Assembly: GCF_004122035.1 (NCBI RefSeq) | Contig: NZ_SAXA01000001.1 | Span: forward strand, 1-64,000 | From: Ancylomarina salipaludis | GTDB lineage: Bacteria > Bacteroidota > Bacteroidia > Bacteroidales > Marinifilaceae | Direction of reading: 5' to 3' | DNA length: 64,000 bases | Part shown: in pieces, positions 43,704-54,201 of the stretch | How the letters are laid out: the number at the start of each line of letters is the position of its first letter | Numbering within the stretch: position 1 is the stretch's first letter | Program-made: the position numbers and the translations under genes | The notes under the pieces: model-generated | Database searches by the model: none | What the model saw: only the letters and a program-made list of their open reading frames with translations | What the model was told of the DNA's origin: nothing

Positions 43704-45419
43704 TTATTTTTTAAAAATTCCCAAATCCTTCAGTTCAGAACTCATGATATAGTCAAGATGAGCAGCACACTTGGCTTTACCCATCTTAACAAATGCCTCA
43801 CATGAAGCTTGATACTTATCATTACGAGTTGTATCCATTAACATTAGGTAACCCATGATAATGTATCCGGCCATTTCAACCAAACGACGTGCATGGAAAT
43901 CCAGGAAGTCGTTATGATCTGCAGTCGCATTAATCTCATTAACTTTAGCAACAGCTTTCTCATATCGCTCAGTCATTCCTTTAAGCGTTGTTCTGATGTA
44001 CTCCAATTGTGGATTTAACTCAGACTCTTCGTAGAATTTGATTTGAGCAAGATATTGACCAGTTGTTACACCACGTACTGCGGCCACAACTTGCAACTGA
44101 GTTGTTCCTTCGTAAATATTTGTAATACGTGCATCACGAACCAAACGCTCAATTGGGTAATCTTTCATATAACCCGAACCTGCGTGAATTTGTAATGAAT
44201 CGTACGCAATCTCGTTACAAAACTCAGAAGCAAACAATTTCAATAGTGGTGTAAATACATCAGCTAAACGCTGGTATTTTTTCATATCGTCTCTCTCGTC
44301 TTTATCCAAAGAGCGATCCTGAGAAATATGGTAATAAGCTTTGTAAACATCAACCATACGAGATGTTTCATACAATACAGAACGAGAAGCGTTAAGCTTA
44401 GCTTCCATATTTGTCAACATTTCGTAAACAGCCGGGAATTCGATAATTGCTTTACCGAACTGACGACGCTCTTTGGCATAAGCCAAACCTTCACGATAAG
44501 CCGCTTCAGCAATACCTACAGATTGAGCACCTACACCTAAACGTGCACCATTCATCAACGACATTACATATTTGATAAGTCCCATTTTACGAGAACCTAC
44601 CAATTCAGCTGGCGCATTGGTAAATACCAACTCACAAGTCGGAGATCCGATAATACCCATTTTGTGCTCGATACGACGTACCTTAACAGCCATGTGCTTT
44701 TTATCGTAGATAAACATAGACAAACCACGGCCATCATTGGTTCCTTCCTCAGAACGAGCAAGTACAAGTGAAACATCACCATCACCATTGGTAATAAAAC
44801 GTTTCACACCGTTTAGATACCACTGATCTTCGTCAGCATTATAAGTTGCTTTCAACTGCACAGCCTGCAAATCAGAACCTGCATCCGGCTCAGTTAAATC
44901 CATTGCTGCTGTTGCACCTTTGGCGAAACGTGGCAAATAGTTTTCTTTTTGTTCCTTAGATGCAAATTCATGAATGGTTTCAGCACAGTCCTGAAGCCCC
45001 CAAATATTAGCAAAACCTGCATCGGCACGAGACACCAATTCAGCTGCCATCACGTAAGGTACAATTGGGAAATTCAAACCATCGTACTCACGTGGAAGAC
45101 TCATCCCGATCAAACCCGCTTTGGTTAAAGCATCGTGATTTTCCTGAGTTCCTCTTGCGTAAATAACACGATCATTCACAACCTGAGGACCTTCCTGATC
45201 AACACTTTCAGCATTAGGTCCGATAATATCGCCACAAATCTCACCTACAATTTCCAAGGTACGATCGTAGCTATCCATAGCATCCTCAAAATCAAGAGGT
45301 GCATAGTCGTATTTATCTTTATCTCCGAAGCCACGCTCTTTAAGCGCAACAATTTTTTTCATTAACGGGTGTTCCAGGTGGAACTTCATGTCCTCGTTAT
45401 CTGTATAGAAATTAGCCAT
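43704..45419 (-). CDS. Acyl-CoA dehydrogenase
   Basis: Introduces the alpha-beta double bond in acyl-CoA and hands electrons to ETF. From the ATG at 45419 it has 571 residues (the frame extends to a TTG at 45467, but MANFYTDNEDMKFHLEH is the usual start). AMDLTEPDAGSDLQAVQL near residue 145 is the FAD-side signature; YEGTTQLQVVAAVRG near 430 is the C-terminal signature, with IYE probably carrying the catalytic Glu. An extra C-terminal helical region of about 130 residues is present, as in long-type enzymes. etfA lies 85 bases upstream. Chain-length preference is unknown. Confidence 0.93.
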   Translation of the reverse strand: MANFYTDNEDMKFHLEHPLMKKIVALKERGFGDKDKYDYAPLDFEDAMDSYDRTLEIVGEICGDIIGPNAESVDQEGPQVVNDRVIYARGTQENHDALTKAGLIGMSLPREYDGLNFPIVPYVMAAELVSRADAGFANIWGLQDCAETIHEFASKEQKENYLPRFAKGATAAMDLTEPDAGSDLQAVQLKATYNADEDQWYLNGVKRFITNGDGDVSLVLARSEEGTNDGRGLSMFIYDKKHMAVKVRRIEHKMGIIGSPTCELVFTNAPAELVGSRKMGLIKYVMSLMNGARLGVGAQSVGIAEAAYREGLAYAKERRQFGKAIIEFPAVYEMLTNMEAKLNASRSVLYETSRMVDVYKAYYHISQDRSLDKDERDDMKKYQRLADVFTPLLKLFASEFCNEIAYDSLQIHAGSGYMKDYPIERLVRDARITNIYEGTTQLQVVAAVRGVTTGQYLAQIKFYEESELNPQLEYIRTTLKGMTERYEKAVAKVNEINATADHNDFLDFHARRLVEMAGYIIMGYLMLMDTTRNDKYQASCEAFVKMGKAKCAAHLDYIMSSELKDLGIFKK

Positions 45420-45504
45420 TTCTTTAGATGTATTTTGTAGTAAGCGATAAATAATCGATGAAATCAATTATCAGTTTCAACCTACTCGAGTTTGAACTAA
45501 ATTA

Positions 45505-46524
45505 TTACTTGGTATTCTCTTTGTACTTCTTGATCATTTTAGGTATCACATCAGCAATGTCACCTGTAATCACATAGTCAGCAAAGTTGTTAATTGGTGC
45601 ATTTTTATCGGTATTGATAGCAATCACCATTGAAGATTCTTCCATACCAGCTGTATGCTGAATTTGACCCGAAATACCACAAGCAATATAAAGCTTAGGA
45701 CGTACAGTAACACCAGTTTGACCGATTTGACGCTCGTGAGAAGCGTAACCAGCATCCACAGCTGCACGTGAAGCTCCTACTTCACCACCAATTACATGAG
45801 CCAGTTCGGCTAGTTTTTCGAAATTCTCTTTTGAACCCACACCGTAACCACCAGCAACAATAATACCTGCATTTTTGATGTTTACTTTGGATTTCTCCAT
45901 ATGACGTTCAATCACTTTTACCACAAAATCTTCAGAATTCAAGTATTTTTCTACCTCGATATTCTTCACTTTTCCTTTGTAAGCTTCAGAACGAATTTCT
46001 TTTTTCATCACCCCTTCACGAACTGTAGCCATTTGCGGACGACAATCCGGATTGATAATAGTCGCAACAATATTTCCTCCAAATGCCGGACGAATTTGGT
46101 ACAATAGATCTTTATACTCTTTATTATTCTTTTTGTCTTCGTGATCGCCAATAACCAAACTGGTACAATCAGCAGTAAGACCTGAATGAAGTGCAGAAGA
46201 AACACGAGGTCCCAAATCACGACCAATGCTGGTAGCACCCATCAAAGCAATTTGAGGTTTTTCTTCCTGGAATAATTTTACAATTATTGAAGTATGAGGT
46301 AAAGTTGTGTATGGGTAAAGACGTTTATCGTCAGCCATCCATACAGTATCAACTCCAAAAGGAATAATTTGTTTCTCAACACCTTTTAGATCTGCACCAA
46401 TAACGACAGCTTCCAGATCACATTTTAAATCATCAGCTAACGATCTACCTTTGGTTAAAAGTTCAAGACTTACATCAGCAATCTTTCCCTCTTCTATTTC
46501 GCAATATACAAATACGTTGTTCAC
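45505..46524 (-). CDS. etfA: Electron transfer flavoprotein alpha subunit
   Basis: A 339-residue subunit of the ETF heterodimer, which moves electrons from acyl-CoA dehydrogenase to the quinone pool. The C-terminal FAD domain is clear: GGEVGASRAAVDAGY, RQIGQTGVTVRPKLYIACGISG, QHTAGMEESSMVIAINTD. It lies 50 bases after etfB and before the dehydrogenase, forming one operon. Confidence 0.95.
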   Translation of the reverse strand: MNNVFVYCEIEEGKIADVSLELLTKGRSLADDLKCDLEAVVIGADLKGVEKQIIPFGVDTVWMADDKRLYPYTTLPHTSIIVKLFQEEKPQIALMGATSIGRDLGPRVSSALHSGLTADCTSLVIGDHEDKKNNKEYKDLLYQIRPAFGGNIVATIINPDCRPQMATVREGVMKKEIRSEAYKGKVKNIEVEKYLNSEDFVVKVIERHMEKSKVNIKNAGIIVAGGYGVGSKENFEKLAELAHVIGGEVGASRAAVDAGYASHERQIGQTGVTVRPKLYIACGISGQIQHTAGMEESSMVIAINTDKNAPINNFADYVITGDIADVIPKMIKKYKENTK

Positions 46525-46574
46525 GGTTCTTAATTTTAAAATTCTACATTGAGATGACTGGTAAAACCAATCGA

Positions 46575-47450
46575 TTAACCAATTGTATGGTTAGCAATTA
46601 ATTCTTTCATTAGCTCATCCATATCTGCATCTGTAGGCTCAAGTACTTTAGCTTCTTTAGCCTGGAATACAACATTTTCGATGGCTTTCACCTTTGTTGG
46701 AGAACCGGATAATCCTAACTCCTCAGCCTTGGTTTCAATATCATTAACACTCCACTCACCAATATTTAAATAAGGGCGATTGTTGTGTAATGCGATATAA
46801 TCTTCATCAGCATTTTGCATTTCTGAAACCGCTCTTGCATGCTTGTATTTCATTACAAACTTTGCATTTCGAGGGCGGCAATCAGGAGCCGACGCATTTA
46901 CAGTTACAACCATTGGCATTGTCCCTTCAACAGTTTCAACACCACGCTCTAAACGACGCTTCACAATAATTTTACCTTTTTCGGCAGAAACGATATCTTC
47001 AGCATAAGTAATCTGTGGGAAAGCTAATTTTTCAGCTACCTGAGGTCCCACCTGAGCTGTATCACCATCAATTGCCTGACGGCCAGCGATAATAATATCG
47101 ATATTTCCCATTTTCTTTAAAGCCTGAGAGATGGCATACGAAGTTGCCAAAGTATCAGAACCAGCAAAAGCACGGTCAGACAAAAGGAAACCATTATCAG
47201 CTCCACGGTATAAACCTTCACGGATAATTTCAGCTGCTCGACCTGGCCCCATGGTTAAAAGTGTAATTTCAGTTCCAGGGTATTTATCTTTCAAACGTAA
47301 AGCTTGTTCAAGTGCATTCAAATCTTCAGGGTTGAAGATTGCAGGCAAAACAGCTCTATTCACAGTTCCATCAGCTTTCATAGCATCTTTCCCAACATTA
47401 CGAGTATCGGGAACCTGCTTAGCAAGAACAACAATTTTTAATCCTTTCAT
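46575..47450 (-). CDS. etfB: Electron transfer flavoprotein beta subunit
   Basis: A 291-residue ETF beta subunit, somewhat longer than the 260 residues common elsewhere. VVLAKQVPDT at the start, DLNALEQALRLKDKY near 45 and GRQAIDGDTAQVGPQVAE near 120 are family motifs; the latter binds the AMP or second FAD. It is the first gene of the etfB-etfA-dehydrogenase operon and has a strong promoter with a long leader. Confidence 0.94.
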   Translation of the reverse strand: MKGLKIVVLAKQVPDTRNVGKDAMKADGTVNRAVLPAIFNPEDLNALEQALRLKDKYPGTEITLLTMGPGRAAEIIREGLYRGADNGFLLSDRAFAGSDTLATSYAISQALKKMGNIDIIIAGRQAIDGDTAQVGPQVAEKLAFPQITYAEDIVSAEKGKIIVKRRLERGVETVEGTMPMVVTVNASAPDCRPRNAKFVMKYKHARAVSEMQNADEDYIALHNNRPYLNIGEWSVNDIETKAEELGLSGSPTKVKAIENVVFQAKEAKVLEPTDADMDELMKELIANHTIG

Positions 47451-47808
47451 TGTTATATGTTTTATCAGTTTATAATCGAATTCTTCATACTTTATCTCAG
47501 TTTCATTGTTTATGAAAACGAAACCATCAGTCTCTTCGATTACAATTTGTTATTATTTGGTTTCAAGCTATCATTGAGCCTAAAATCAGGCTTAGCAAAT
47601 ATATGGAATACACTACTTAAAACAAATTTATATAAGCACTTGAAAGAGTGTAACAAAAATGCTTCTTAACATTTAAAATTCAAAAGATTAGATAAAGTCA
47701 ATAATAATAAATCAACCAGCTTTTAATTAATATAAATCAGATGATAAGCTCCCCTATTAGAATCTTTGGTAAAAATTTTAATTTAAGCTGTTTCTCCATT
47801 TATTATTA
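47451..47808. other. Divergent promoter region, etfB and cstA-like gene
   Basis: About 358 bases. The left half is the roughly 139-base leader of etfB, starting with a small hairpin (AGCCTgattttAGGCT, 47576-47592). The right half should hold the promoter of the CstA-like gene, with no exact box seen. No small gene is evident. Confidence 0.6.
47596..47626 (-). promoter_or_regulatory. Promoter of etfB-etfA-acyl-CoA dehydrogenase
   Basis: On the minus strand TTTG (47626-47623), exactly 19 bases, then TATATTTG (47603-47596). This is a perfect Bacteroidota consensus promoter. Confidence 0.75.
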
Positions 47809-47853
47809 ATGGTAACTTTAATACCTATTAATAAACCACAAGTAAAACATCAA

Positions 47854-49314
47854 ATGATTACATTTTTAATCGCAATACTTGCTCTTATTTCAGGGTATTT
47901 TATCTACGGAAAATTTATAGAACGCTTTTTTGGAGCGGATGACAAAATTAAAACACCAGCCATCAGACTTAAGGATGATGTTGACTTTATAGTGATGCCA
48001 ACATGGAAAATGTTCACCATACAATTCCTCAACATTGCTGGTTTAGGTCCAATTTTTGGTGCAATATTGGGTGCTTTATACGGTCCGGTAGCTTATATAT
48101 GGATTGTATTGGGCTGTATATTTATGGGTGCCACGCATGATTATTTTTCCGGTATGCTCTCTATACGAAATGATGGATCGAGTTTCCCTGAAATTGTTGG
48201 TAAATATCTGGGAACAGGCTTTCAAAATTTCCTCAGAATCTTCACTATTCTCTTACTCATTCTTGTAGGTGTTGCCTTTGTAACAGGGCCGGCAGGTCTT
48301 CTTAAGGATTTAACAGATGGTGGCTTCTACTTTTGGCTTTATGGCATTTTTGCTTACTACCTGATTGCGACACTTCTCCCTATCAACAAAATAATTGGTA
48401 AAATCTATCCGCTATTTGGGGCAGCCCTCTTAATTATGGCTATAATGATTGCGGGTGCCATGATCCTCAAATCGTTTGATGGGAGTCTTCATATGACTGA
48501 GATAAGCTTCTCTCAATTTAAAAATTTTCATTCAAATCCTGAGGAAAATATTTTATACCCTATGATGTTCATCGTTATTTCCTGTGGTGCCATTTCGGGT
48601 TTTCATTCAACTCAATCGCCCATGATGGCCCGTTGCATGAAAAAAGAAAGTTATGGACGCCCTGTATTTTATGGTGCCATGATAGCAGAAGGTATCGTGA
48701 CACTTATTTGGGCAACTGCAGCAATTAATTTCTTTGGTGACACGCATGCTCTGAACAGCGCAATCACTTCGGGGCATAACCCGGCTTGGGTCGTAAACGA
48801 AATATGCAATTCATGGCTTGGAAAAGTAGGCGCAATTTTCGCTATTATTGGTGTCATTGCCTGTCCGATTACAACAGGCGATACGGCTTTTCGAAGTGCT
48901 CGTTTAACAATAGCTGATATGCTACGCCTAAAACAAGGCTCAATAAAAAGCCGGCTTCTAATCAGTCTTCCCCTATTTGCAATAGGTTTTTTATTGTCTC
49001 AATTAGAATTTTCAACAATATGGAAATATTTAGGTCTGGCCAATCAAATTCTTTCAATGATTATGCTTTGGACCGGAGCAATGTATTTGGCTAAAAATGA
49101 AAAAACGCATTATATATTAAGTCTACCCGCAAGCTTTATGACTGCTATTTGTTTCACTTACCTTTTGGTTGCACCTATAAAAAATGGAGGCCTAAATATT
49201 AGTACCTCTTTGGGAATTAGCTTAGGAATAGTAATAGCAATTATTGCTTTTAGTTTATTCAAATTTAAGATCAGGAAAAAACTTAAAACTCAAGAAATCA
49301 AGATTAACTCATAA
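47854..49314 (+). CDS. CstA-family carbon starvation protein (peptide/pyruvate transporter)
   Basis: An inner-membrane protein with about 13 to 15 membrane segments. FLNIAGLGPIFGAILGALYGP and MGATHDYFSGMLSIRNDG near residues 45-110 are CstA signatures, as is FHSTQSPMMARCMKKE near 255. From the ATG at 47854 it has 486 residues; an upstream ATG at 47809 would add 15 polar residues. It is much shorter than E. coli CstA (about 700) and lacks the long C-terminal part, like many Bacteroidota members. CstA relatives take up pyruvate or peptides. Confidence 0.88.
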   Translation: MITFLIAILALISGYFIYGKFIERFFGADDKIKTPAIRLKDDVDFIVMPTWKMFTIQFLNIAGLGPIFGAILGALYGPVAYIWIVLGCIFMGATHDYFSGMLSIRNDGSSFPEIVGKYLGTGFQNFLRIFTILLLILVGVAFVTGPAGLLKDLTDGGFYFWLYGIFAYYLIATLLPINKIIGKIYPLFGAALLIMAIMIAGAMILKSFDGSLHMTEISFSQFKNFHSNPEENILYPMMFIVISCGAISGFHSTQSPMMARCMKKESYGRPVFYGAMIAEGIVTLIWATAAINFFGDTHALNSAITSGHNPAWVVNEICNSWLGKVGAIFAIIGVIACPITTGDTAFRSARLTIADMLRLKQGSIKSRLLISLPLFAIGFLLSQLEFSTIWKYLGLANQILSMIMLWTGAMYLAKNEKTHYILSLPASFMTAICFTYLLVAPIKNGGLNISTSLGISLGIVIAIIAFSLFKFKIRKKLKTQEIKINS

Positions 49315-49326
49315 TAACAACATCAA

Positions 49327-49359
49327 AAAAAGCGGAGTCTCCACACGAGCTCCGCTTTT
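49327..49359. terminator. Bidirectional terminator
   Basis: AAAAGCGGAG, 12-base loop, CTCCGCTTTT between the CstA-like gene and the DUF3467 gene. Confidence 0.88.
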
Positions 49360-49377
49360 CTTTTAAAACTATATTTT

Positions 49378-49704
49378 CTAGGCTTGTCCTGTTGGACCAA
49401 AGCCCATCGGAATGATAGGACCTTGAGGTCCTTGACCGCCATCAACATTCTTAATAGGTCCGTTAACAGATTCAAATTTACTGATATTATCCTGTAGAGC
49501 CAGCATTAAACGCTTAGCATGCTCTGGTGTTAAAATCACTCTTGATTTTACATCAGCTTTAGGTACACCTGGCATAATACGAATAAAGTCTACCACAAAT
49601 TCAGAACTAGAGTGTGTAATAACAGCTAAATTGGAATAAGTTCCCTGAGCCACTTCTTCGCTAAGCTGAATATCGATTTGATTGTTTTTTTTATTATCTT
49701 CCAT
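49378..49704 (-). CDS. DUF3467 domain protein
   Basis: A 108-residue cytoplasmic protein. QIDIQLSEEVAQGTYSNLAV, the EFVVDFIRIMPG strand and VILTPEHAKRLMLALQDNI match DUF3467; the C-terminal tail is rich in Gly and Pro (GGQGPQGPIIPMGFGP). It has no known function. In Bacteroidota it is commonly found right after rpoC, as here, though a terminator separates them. Confidence 0.85.
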   Translation of the reverse strand: MEDNKKNNQIDIQLSEEVAQGTYSNLAVITHSSSEFVVDFIRIMPGVPKADVKSRVILTPEHAKRLMLALQDNISKFESVNGPIKNVDGGQGPQGPIIPMGFGPTGQA

Positions 49705-49801
49705 TAGTAATATTTTTAGTTCTGTATCAGAAGTTTATTTTCCTGTTTAGTCGTTAAATTGAATTTAGCTAAAATAAGAAATTATATTCGGATTGAGACA
49801 T

Positions 49802-49835
49802 AAAAAAGGCTGTTTCAATAAATGAAACAGCCTTT
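49802..49835 (-). terminator. Terminator of the rpoBC operon
   Basis: AAAGGCTGTTTCA, loop ATAAA, TGAAACAGCCTTT: a perfect 13-bp stem 20 bases after rpoC. Confidence 0.92.
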
Positions 49836-49854
49836 ATATTTATTAAGAATTTGC

Positions 49855-52800
49855 TTATTCGTCTTTAGACGTGTTAGCAAGAAGCTTTTCGTAATCTTCT
49901 TTAGCACCAACTACAATGTCTTTGTAGTCGCGAAGACCAGTACCAGCAGGAATCAAGTGACCGCAAATAACGTTCTCTTTCAATCCTTCAAGGTGATCAA
50001 CCTTACCACGAATTGCAGCCTCATTCAATACTTTAGTTGTCTCCTGGAAAGAAGCAGCCGAAATAAATGATCGAGTTTGAAGTGATGCTCGAGTAATACC
50101 TTGCAGAATCTGAGTAGAAGTAGCCGCAATAACATCACGAGCAACAACCAATTTCATATCCTTACGCTTCAATACAGAATTCACATCACGCAACTGTCTT
50201 GCAGTTACAATCTGACCTGATACCAACTCATTAGAATCCCCTGCATCAACTACGACTTTCTTACCGAAAATCTCATCATTCTCAAGCATAAACGCCTGCT
50301 TGTCAACAATTTGTTTTTCAAGGAAAGTTGTATCTCCCGGATCAGCAATAACAACCTTACGCATCATCTGACGAACGATAATTTCAAAGTGCTTATCGTT
50401 AATCTTCACACCCTGCATACGGTATACATCCTGTACTTCGTTCACGATATATTCCTGAACTTTAGTTGGACCTTTAATCGCAAGAATATCAGCAGGAGTT
50501 GTAGCTCCATCAGAAAGTGGTGTACCAGCTCTAATGTAGTCGTTCTCTTGAACAAGCATCTGCTTAGACAATGGAACTAAATACTTCATTTCCTGACCAG
50601 TTCGTGATGTTACAATAACTTCACGATTACCACGTTTGATCTTACCAAAAGTAATCTCTCCATCGATCTCAGACACAACTGCAGGATTAGATGGGTTACG
50701 AGCCTCAAATAGCTCAGTAACACGAGGAAGACCCCCGGTGATATCACCCGTTTTACCAACGTTTCTAGGAATTTTTACAACTGACTGACCGATAGTAATC
50801 ATATCACCTTCACTTACCGAAACGTGAGCGCCTACTGGTAAGTTGTAAGACTTAAGAATTTCACCATTAGAACCTAAGATTCTAACACTTGCATTCTTCG
50901 CCTTATCCTTAGATTCAATAATTACTTTCTCAGCAAAACCTGTCGCCTCATCAGACTCCTCAGTGAAAGTAATACCTTCAATCAAATTGTCAAATGAAAT
51001 CTTACCAGAGAATTCTGAGATAATCATCGCATTATATGGATCCCACTCACAAACCAAATGCCCTTTAGCAACATCATCTCCATCCTTAATATACAGTTTA
51101 GAACCATAAGGGATTGTATGAGTTGATACAGCAATATTTGTGTTTTTATCGATAATACGTAATTCAGCCAAACGACCAATTACAACATCGTATTTTTTAC
51201 CATCCTGAGTCGTATGCTCAACAGTTCTTAATTCATCAAACTCAGCGAAACCATCGTATTTAGAAATAACCGAGTTTTCTGCTGAAACGTTACCCGCGGT
51301 ACCCCCTACGTGGAAAGTACGAAGTGTTAACTGTGTACCTGGCTCACCGATTGACTGTGCAGCAATAACTCCGACAGCTTCACCTTTTTGAACTAGTTCA
51401 CCACTTGCAAGGTTACGTCCGTAACATTTAGCACAAACTCCTTGACGAGCTTCACAAGTTAATACCGAACGAATCTCAACCGTTTCAATTGGAGAAGCTT
51501 CAATAGCATCAGCAATTTCTTCAGTGATTTCCATACCTGAAGCAACCAAAAGTTTTCCAGTTAATGGATGATAGATATCATGAACAGTTGTACGTCCTAA
51601 TATTCTTTCGTATAATGAAGCAACAACATCTTCTTGATTCTTAATCGCAGAAGCAGAAAGACCTCTTAAAGTACCACAATCTGACTCATGGATAATAACG
51701 TCTTGTGCAACATCAACCAAACGACGGGTTAAGTAACCCGCATCAGCCGTTTTAAGGGCCGTATCCGCAAGACCTTTACGCGCACCGTGAGTCGAAATAA
51801 AGTACTCAAGTACAGAAAGACCTTCCATAAAGTTCGAAAGAATTGGATTCTCAATAATCTGACCACCTTTAGCTCCAGATTTCTGAGGCTTGGCCATCAG
51901 ACCACGCATACCACCTAACTGACGAATCTGCTCTCGCGATCCACGAGCACCAGAGTCAAGCATCATGTATACAGAGTTGAAACCTTGATTATCGTTTTCT
52001 AACTGTGTCATCAATGTTTGAGTCAAATTAGCATTTACATGCGTCCAAATATCAATAATTTGATTGTAACGCTCGTTGTTAGTAATGAAACCCATATTAT
52101 AGTTATTCAAAACTTCTTCAACTTGCGCATATCCATCAGCTACCAATCCATCTTTTTCAGCAGGAACAATAACATCAGAAAGGTTAAAGGACAAACCACC
52201 TTCGAATGCCTTACGGTAACCTAAGTTTTTAATATCATCAAGGAACTTAGCAGTAGCGAAAACACCACACTTCTTATATACGTATCCAATGATATCGCGA
52301 AGCGCTCTCTTAGTAATCAACTGATTTAAGAAACCTGCTTTTTCAGGAGTGCACTCATTTACAATGATACGACCAATAGTTGTCTCAATAATAGTATCAA
52401 CTAATTCGTCATTCTCATTTAAATCTTTCACTTTCACTTTAATAATCGCGTGAAGATCAACTGCTTTTTCGTTAAAAGCAATCATAGCCTCTTCAGCTGA
52501 ATAGAAAGTGATTCCTTCTCCCTTACAACCTTTTCTTGACTTAGTAATGTAATATAAACCAAGTACCATATCCTGAGAAGGAACAGTAATTGGAGTACCA
52601 TTCGCCGGATTCAAAATATTGTGAGAACACAACATTAACATTTGAGCCTCAAGAACAGCTTCATTACCTAAAGGCAAGTGAACCGCCATCTGGTCACCAT
52701 CAAAGTCGGCATTGAAACCGGTACATGCAAGAGGGTGTAGACGAATCGCTTTTCCTTCAATCAATTTTGGTTGGAAAGACTGAATACCCAAACGGTGAAG

Positions 52801-54120
52801 AGTTGGGGCACGGTTAAGCAGCACTGGATGTCCTTTCAATACATTCTCAAGAATATCCCAAACCACTGGATCTTTACGATCAACGATTTTCTTTGCTGAT
52901 TTTACAGTCTTAACAATTCCACGCTCGATAAGCTTACGAATAACGAAAGGCTTATAAAGTTCAGCAGCCATATCCTTAGGAATACCACACTCGTGCATTT
53001 CCAAATCCGGACCTACAACAATTACCGAACGAGCTGAATAGTCAACACGCTTACCCAAGAGATTCTGACGGAAACGACCTTGCTTACCTTTCAATGAATC
53101 AGAAAGAGATTTCAAAGGACGGTTATTTTCTGTCTTAACCGCATTAGATTTACGTGAGTTATCAAATAGTGAATCAACAGCCTCCTGAAGCATACGTTTT
53201 TCGTTACGTAGGATTACTTCCGGCGCTTTGATTTCAATTAGTCTTTTAAGACGGTTGTTACGGATAATTACACGACGATATAGGTCATTCAAATCCGATG
53301 TTGCAAAACGTCCACCATCCAATGGTACCAAAGGACGTAATTCCGGTGGAATTACAGGAACAACTTTTACAACCATCCATTCCGGATTGTTCACTTCTTT
53401 AGAATCACGGAAAGCACCAACAACCTGAAGACGCTTCAAAGCTTCGTTTTTACGTTGCTGTGAAGTTTCAGTGCTAGCCTTATGGCGTAATTCATATGAC
53501 AATGCATCAAGATCTAAACGAGATAGCAAACTGCAAAGTGCCTCAGCACCCATTTTAGCAATAAACTTATTTGGATCTTCATCATCAAGCAATTGATTTT
53601 CCATTGGAAGTTCATCCAGAATATCCAGATATTCTTCTTCGGTTAGGAAATCAAGATAATTGATACCATCAGCAGCTTTTACACCCGGATTAATTACGAC
53701 ATAACGCTCGTAATAAATGATCGTATCTAATTTTTTGGTTGGTAAACCTAAAAGGTAACCAATTTTATTTGGCAACGATTTAAAATACCAAATATGCGCT
53801 ACAGGCACAACCAACTGGATGTGTCCCATACGCTCACGGCGTACTTTTTTCTCGGTTACCTCAACACCACATCGGTCACAAACAATACCACGGTAACGGA
53901 TACGCTTGTATTTTCCACAGTGACACTCATAATCCTTTACAGGACCGAAAATTCTTTCACAGAATAATCCGTCGCGCTCAGGTTTATAAGTACGATAGTT
54001 GATGGTTTCAGGCTTTAAAACTTCACCACTCGATCTTTCTAAAATCTCTTCAGGAGAAGCAAGACTGATAGAGATTTTTGTAAAATTACTCTTTACTTTG
54101 TTATCTCTTCTGAATGCCAT
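49855..54120 (-). CDS. rpoC: RNA polymerase beta' subunit
   Basis: The 1421-residue beta' subunit. The catalytic magnesium loop [12 protein letters not shown] lies near residue 460. The N-terminal zinc site uses [19 protein letters not shown] near residue 66, and the second zinc site is [11 protein letters not shown] near 890. The trigger-loop region ([14 protein letters not shown]) follows. It is last in the ribosomal protein and polymerase operon, 81 bases after rpoB. Confidence 0.98.
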   Translation of the reverse strand: MAFRRDNKVKSNFTKISISLASPEEILERSSGEVLKPETINYRTYKPERDGLFCERIFGPVKDYECHCGKYKRIRYRGIVCDRCGVEVTEKKVRRERMGHIQLVVPVAHIWYFKSLPNKIGYLLGLPTKKLDTIIYYERYVVINPGVKAADGINYLDFLTEEEYLDILDELPMENQLLDDEDPNKFIAKMGAEALCSLLSRLDLDALSYELRHKASTETSQQRKNEALKRLQVVGAFRDSKEVNNPEWMVVKVVPVIPPELRPLVPLDGGRFATSDLNDLYRRVIIRNNRLKRLIEIKAPEVILRNEKRMLQEAVDSLFDNSRKSNAVKTENNRPLKSLSDSLKGKQGRFRQNLLGKRVDYSARSVIVVGPDLEMHECGIPKDMAAELYKPFVIRKLIERGIVKTVKSAKKIVDRKDPVVWDILENVLKGHPVLLNRAPTLHRLGIQSFQPKLIEGKAIRLHPLACTGFNADFDGDQMAVHLPLGNEAVLEAQMLMLCSHNILNPANGTPITVPSQDMVLGLYYITKSRKGCKGEGITFYSAEEAMIAFNEKAVDLHAIIKVKVKDLNENDELVDTIIETTIGRIIVNECTPEKAGFLNQLITKRALRDIIGYVYKKCGVFATAKFLDDIKNLGYRKAFEGGLSFNLSDVIVPAEKDGLVADGYAQVEEVLNNYNMGFITNNERYNQIIDIWTHVNANLTQTLMTQLENDNQGFNSVYMMLDSGARGSREQIRQLGGMRGLMAKPQKSGAKGGQIIENPILSNFMEGLSVLEYFISTHGARKGLADTALKTADAGYLTRRLVDVAQDVIIHESDCGTLRGLSASAIKNQEDVVASLYERILGRTTVHDIYHPLTGKLLVASGMEITEEIADAIEASPIETVEIRSVLTCEARQGVCAKCYGRNLASGELVQKGEAVGVIAAQSIGEPGTQLTLRTFHVGGTAGNVSAENSVISKYDGFAEFDELRTVEHTTQDGKKYDVVIGRLAELRIIDKNTNIAVSTHTIPYGSKLYIKDGDDVAKGHLVCEWDPYNAMIISEFSGKISFDNLIEGITFTEESDEATGFAEKVIIESKDKAKNASVRILGSNGEILKSYNLPVGAHVSVSEGDMITIGQSVVKIPRNVGKTGDITGGLPRVTELFEARNPSNPAVVSEIDGEITFGKIKRGNREVIVTSRTGQEMKYLVPLSKQMLVQENDYIRAGTPLSDGATTPADILAIKGPTKVQEYIVNEVQDVYRMQGVKINDKHFEIIVRQMMRKVVIADPGDTTFLEKQIVDKQAFMLENDEIFGKKVVVDAGDSNELVSGQIVTARQLRDVNSVLKRKDMKLVVARDVIAATSTQILQGITRASLQTRSFISAASFQETTKVLNEAAIRGKVDHLEGLKENVICGHLIPAGTGLRDYKDIVVGAKEDYEKLLANTSKDE

Positions 54121-54201
54121 ATATTGAAAATTAGGATATTAACAAATTGATTCAAGAAAAGTGAATGTCGGTAAAACCAACACTCACTTTCTATATAAGG
54201 C

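Noticed and set aside
49822-50070. Open frame on the plus strand over the end of rpoC
   Set aside because: It overlaps the rpoC terminator and coding sequence antisense and shows no protein features.
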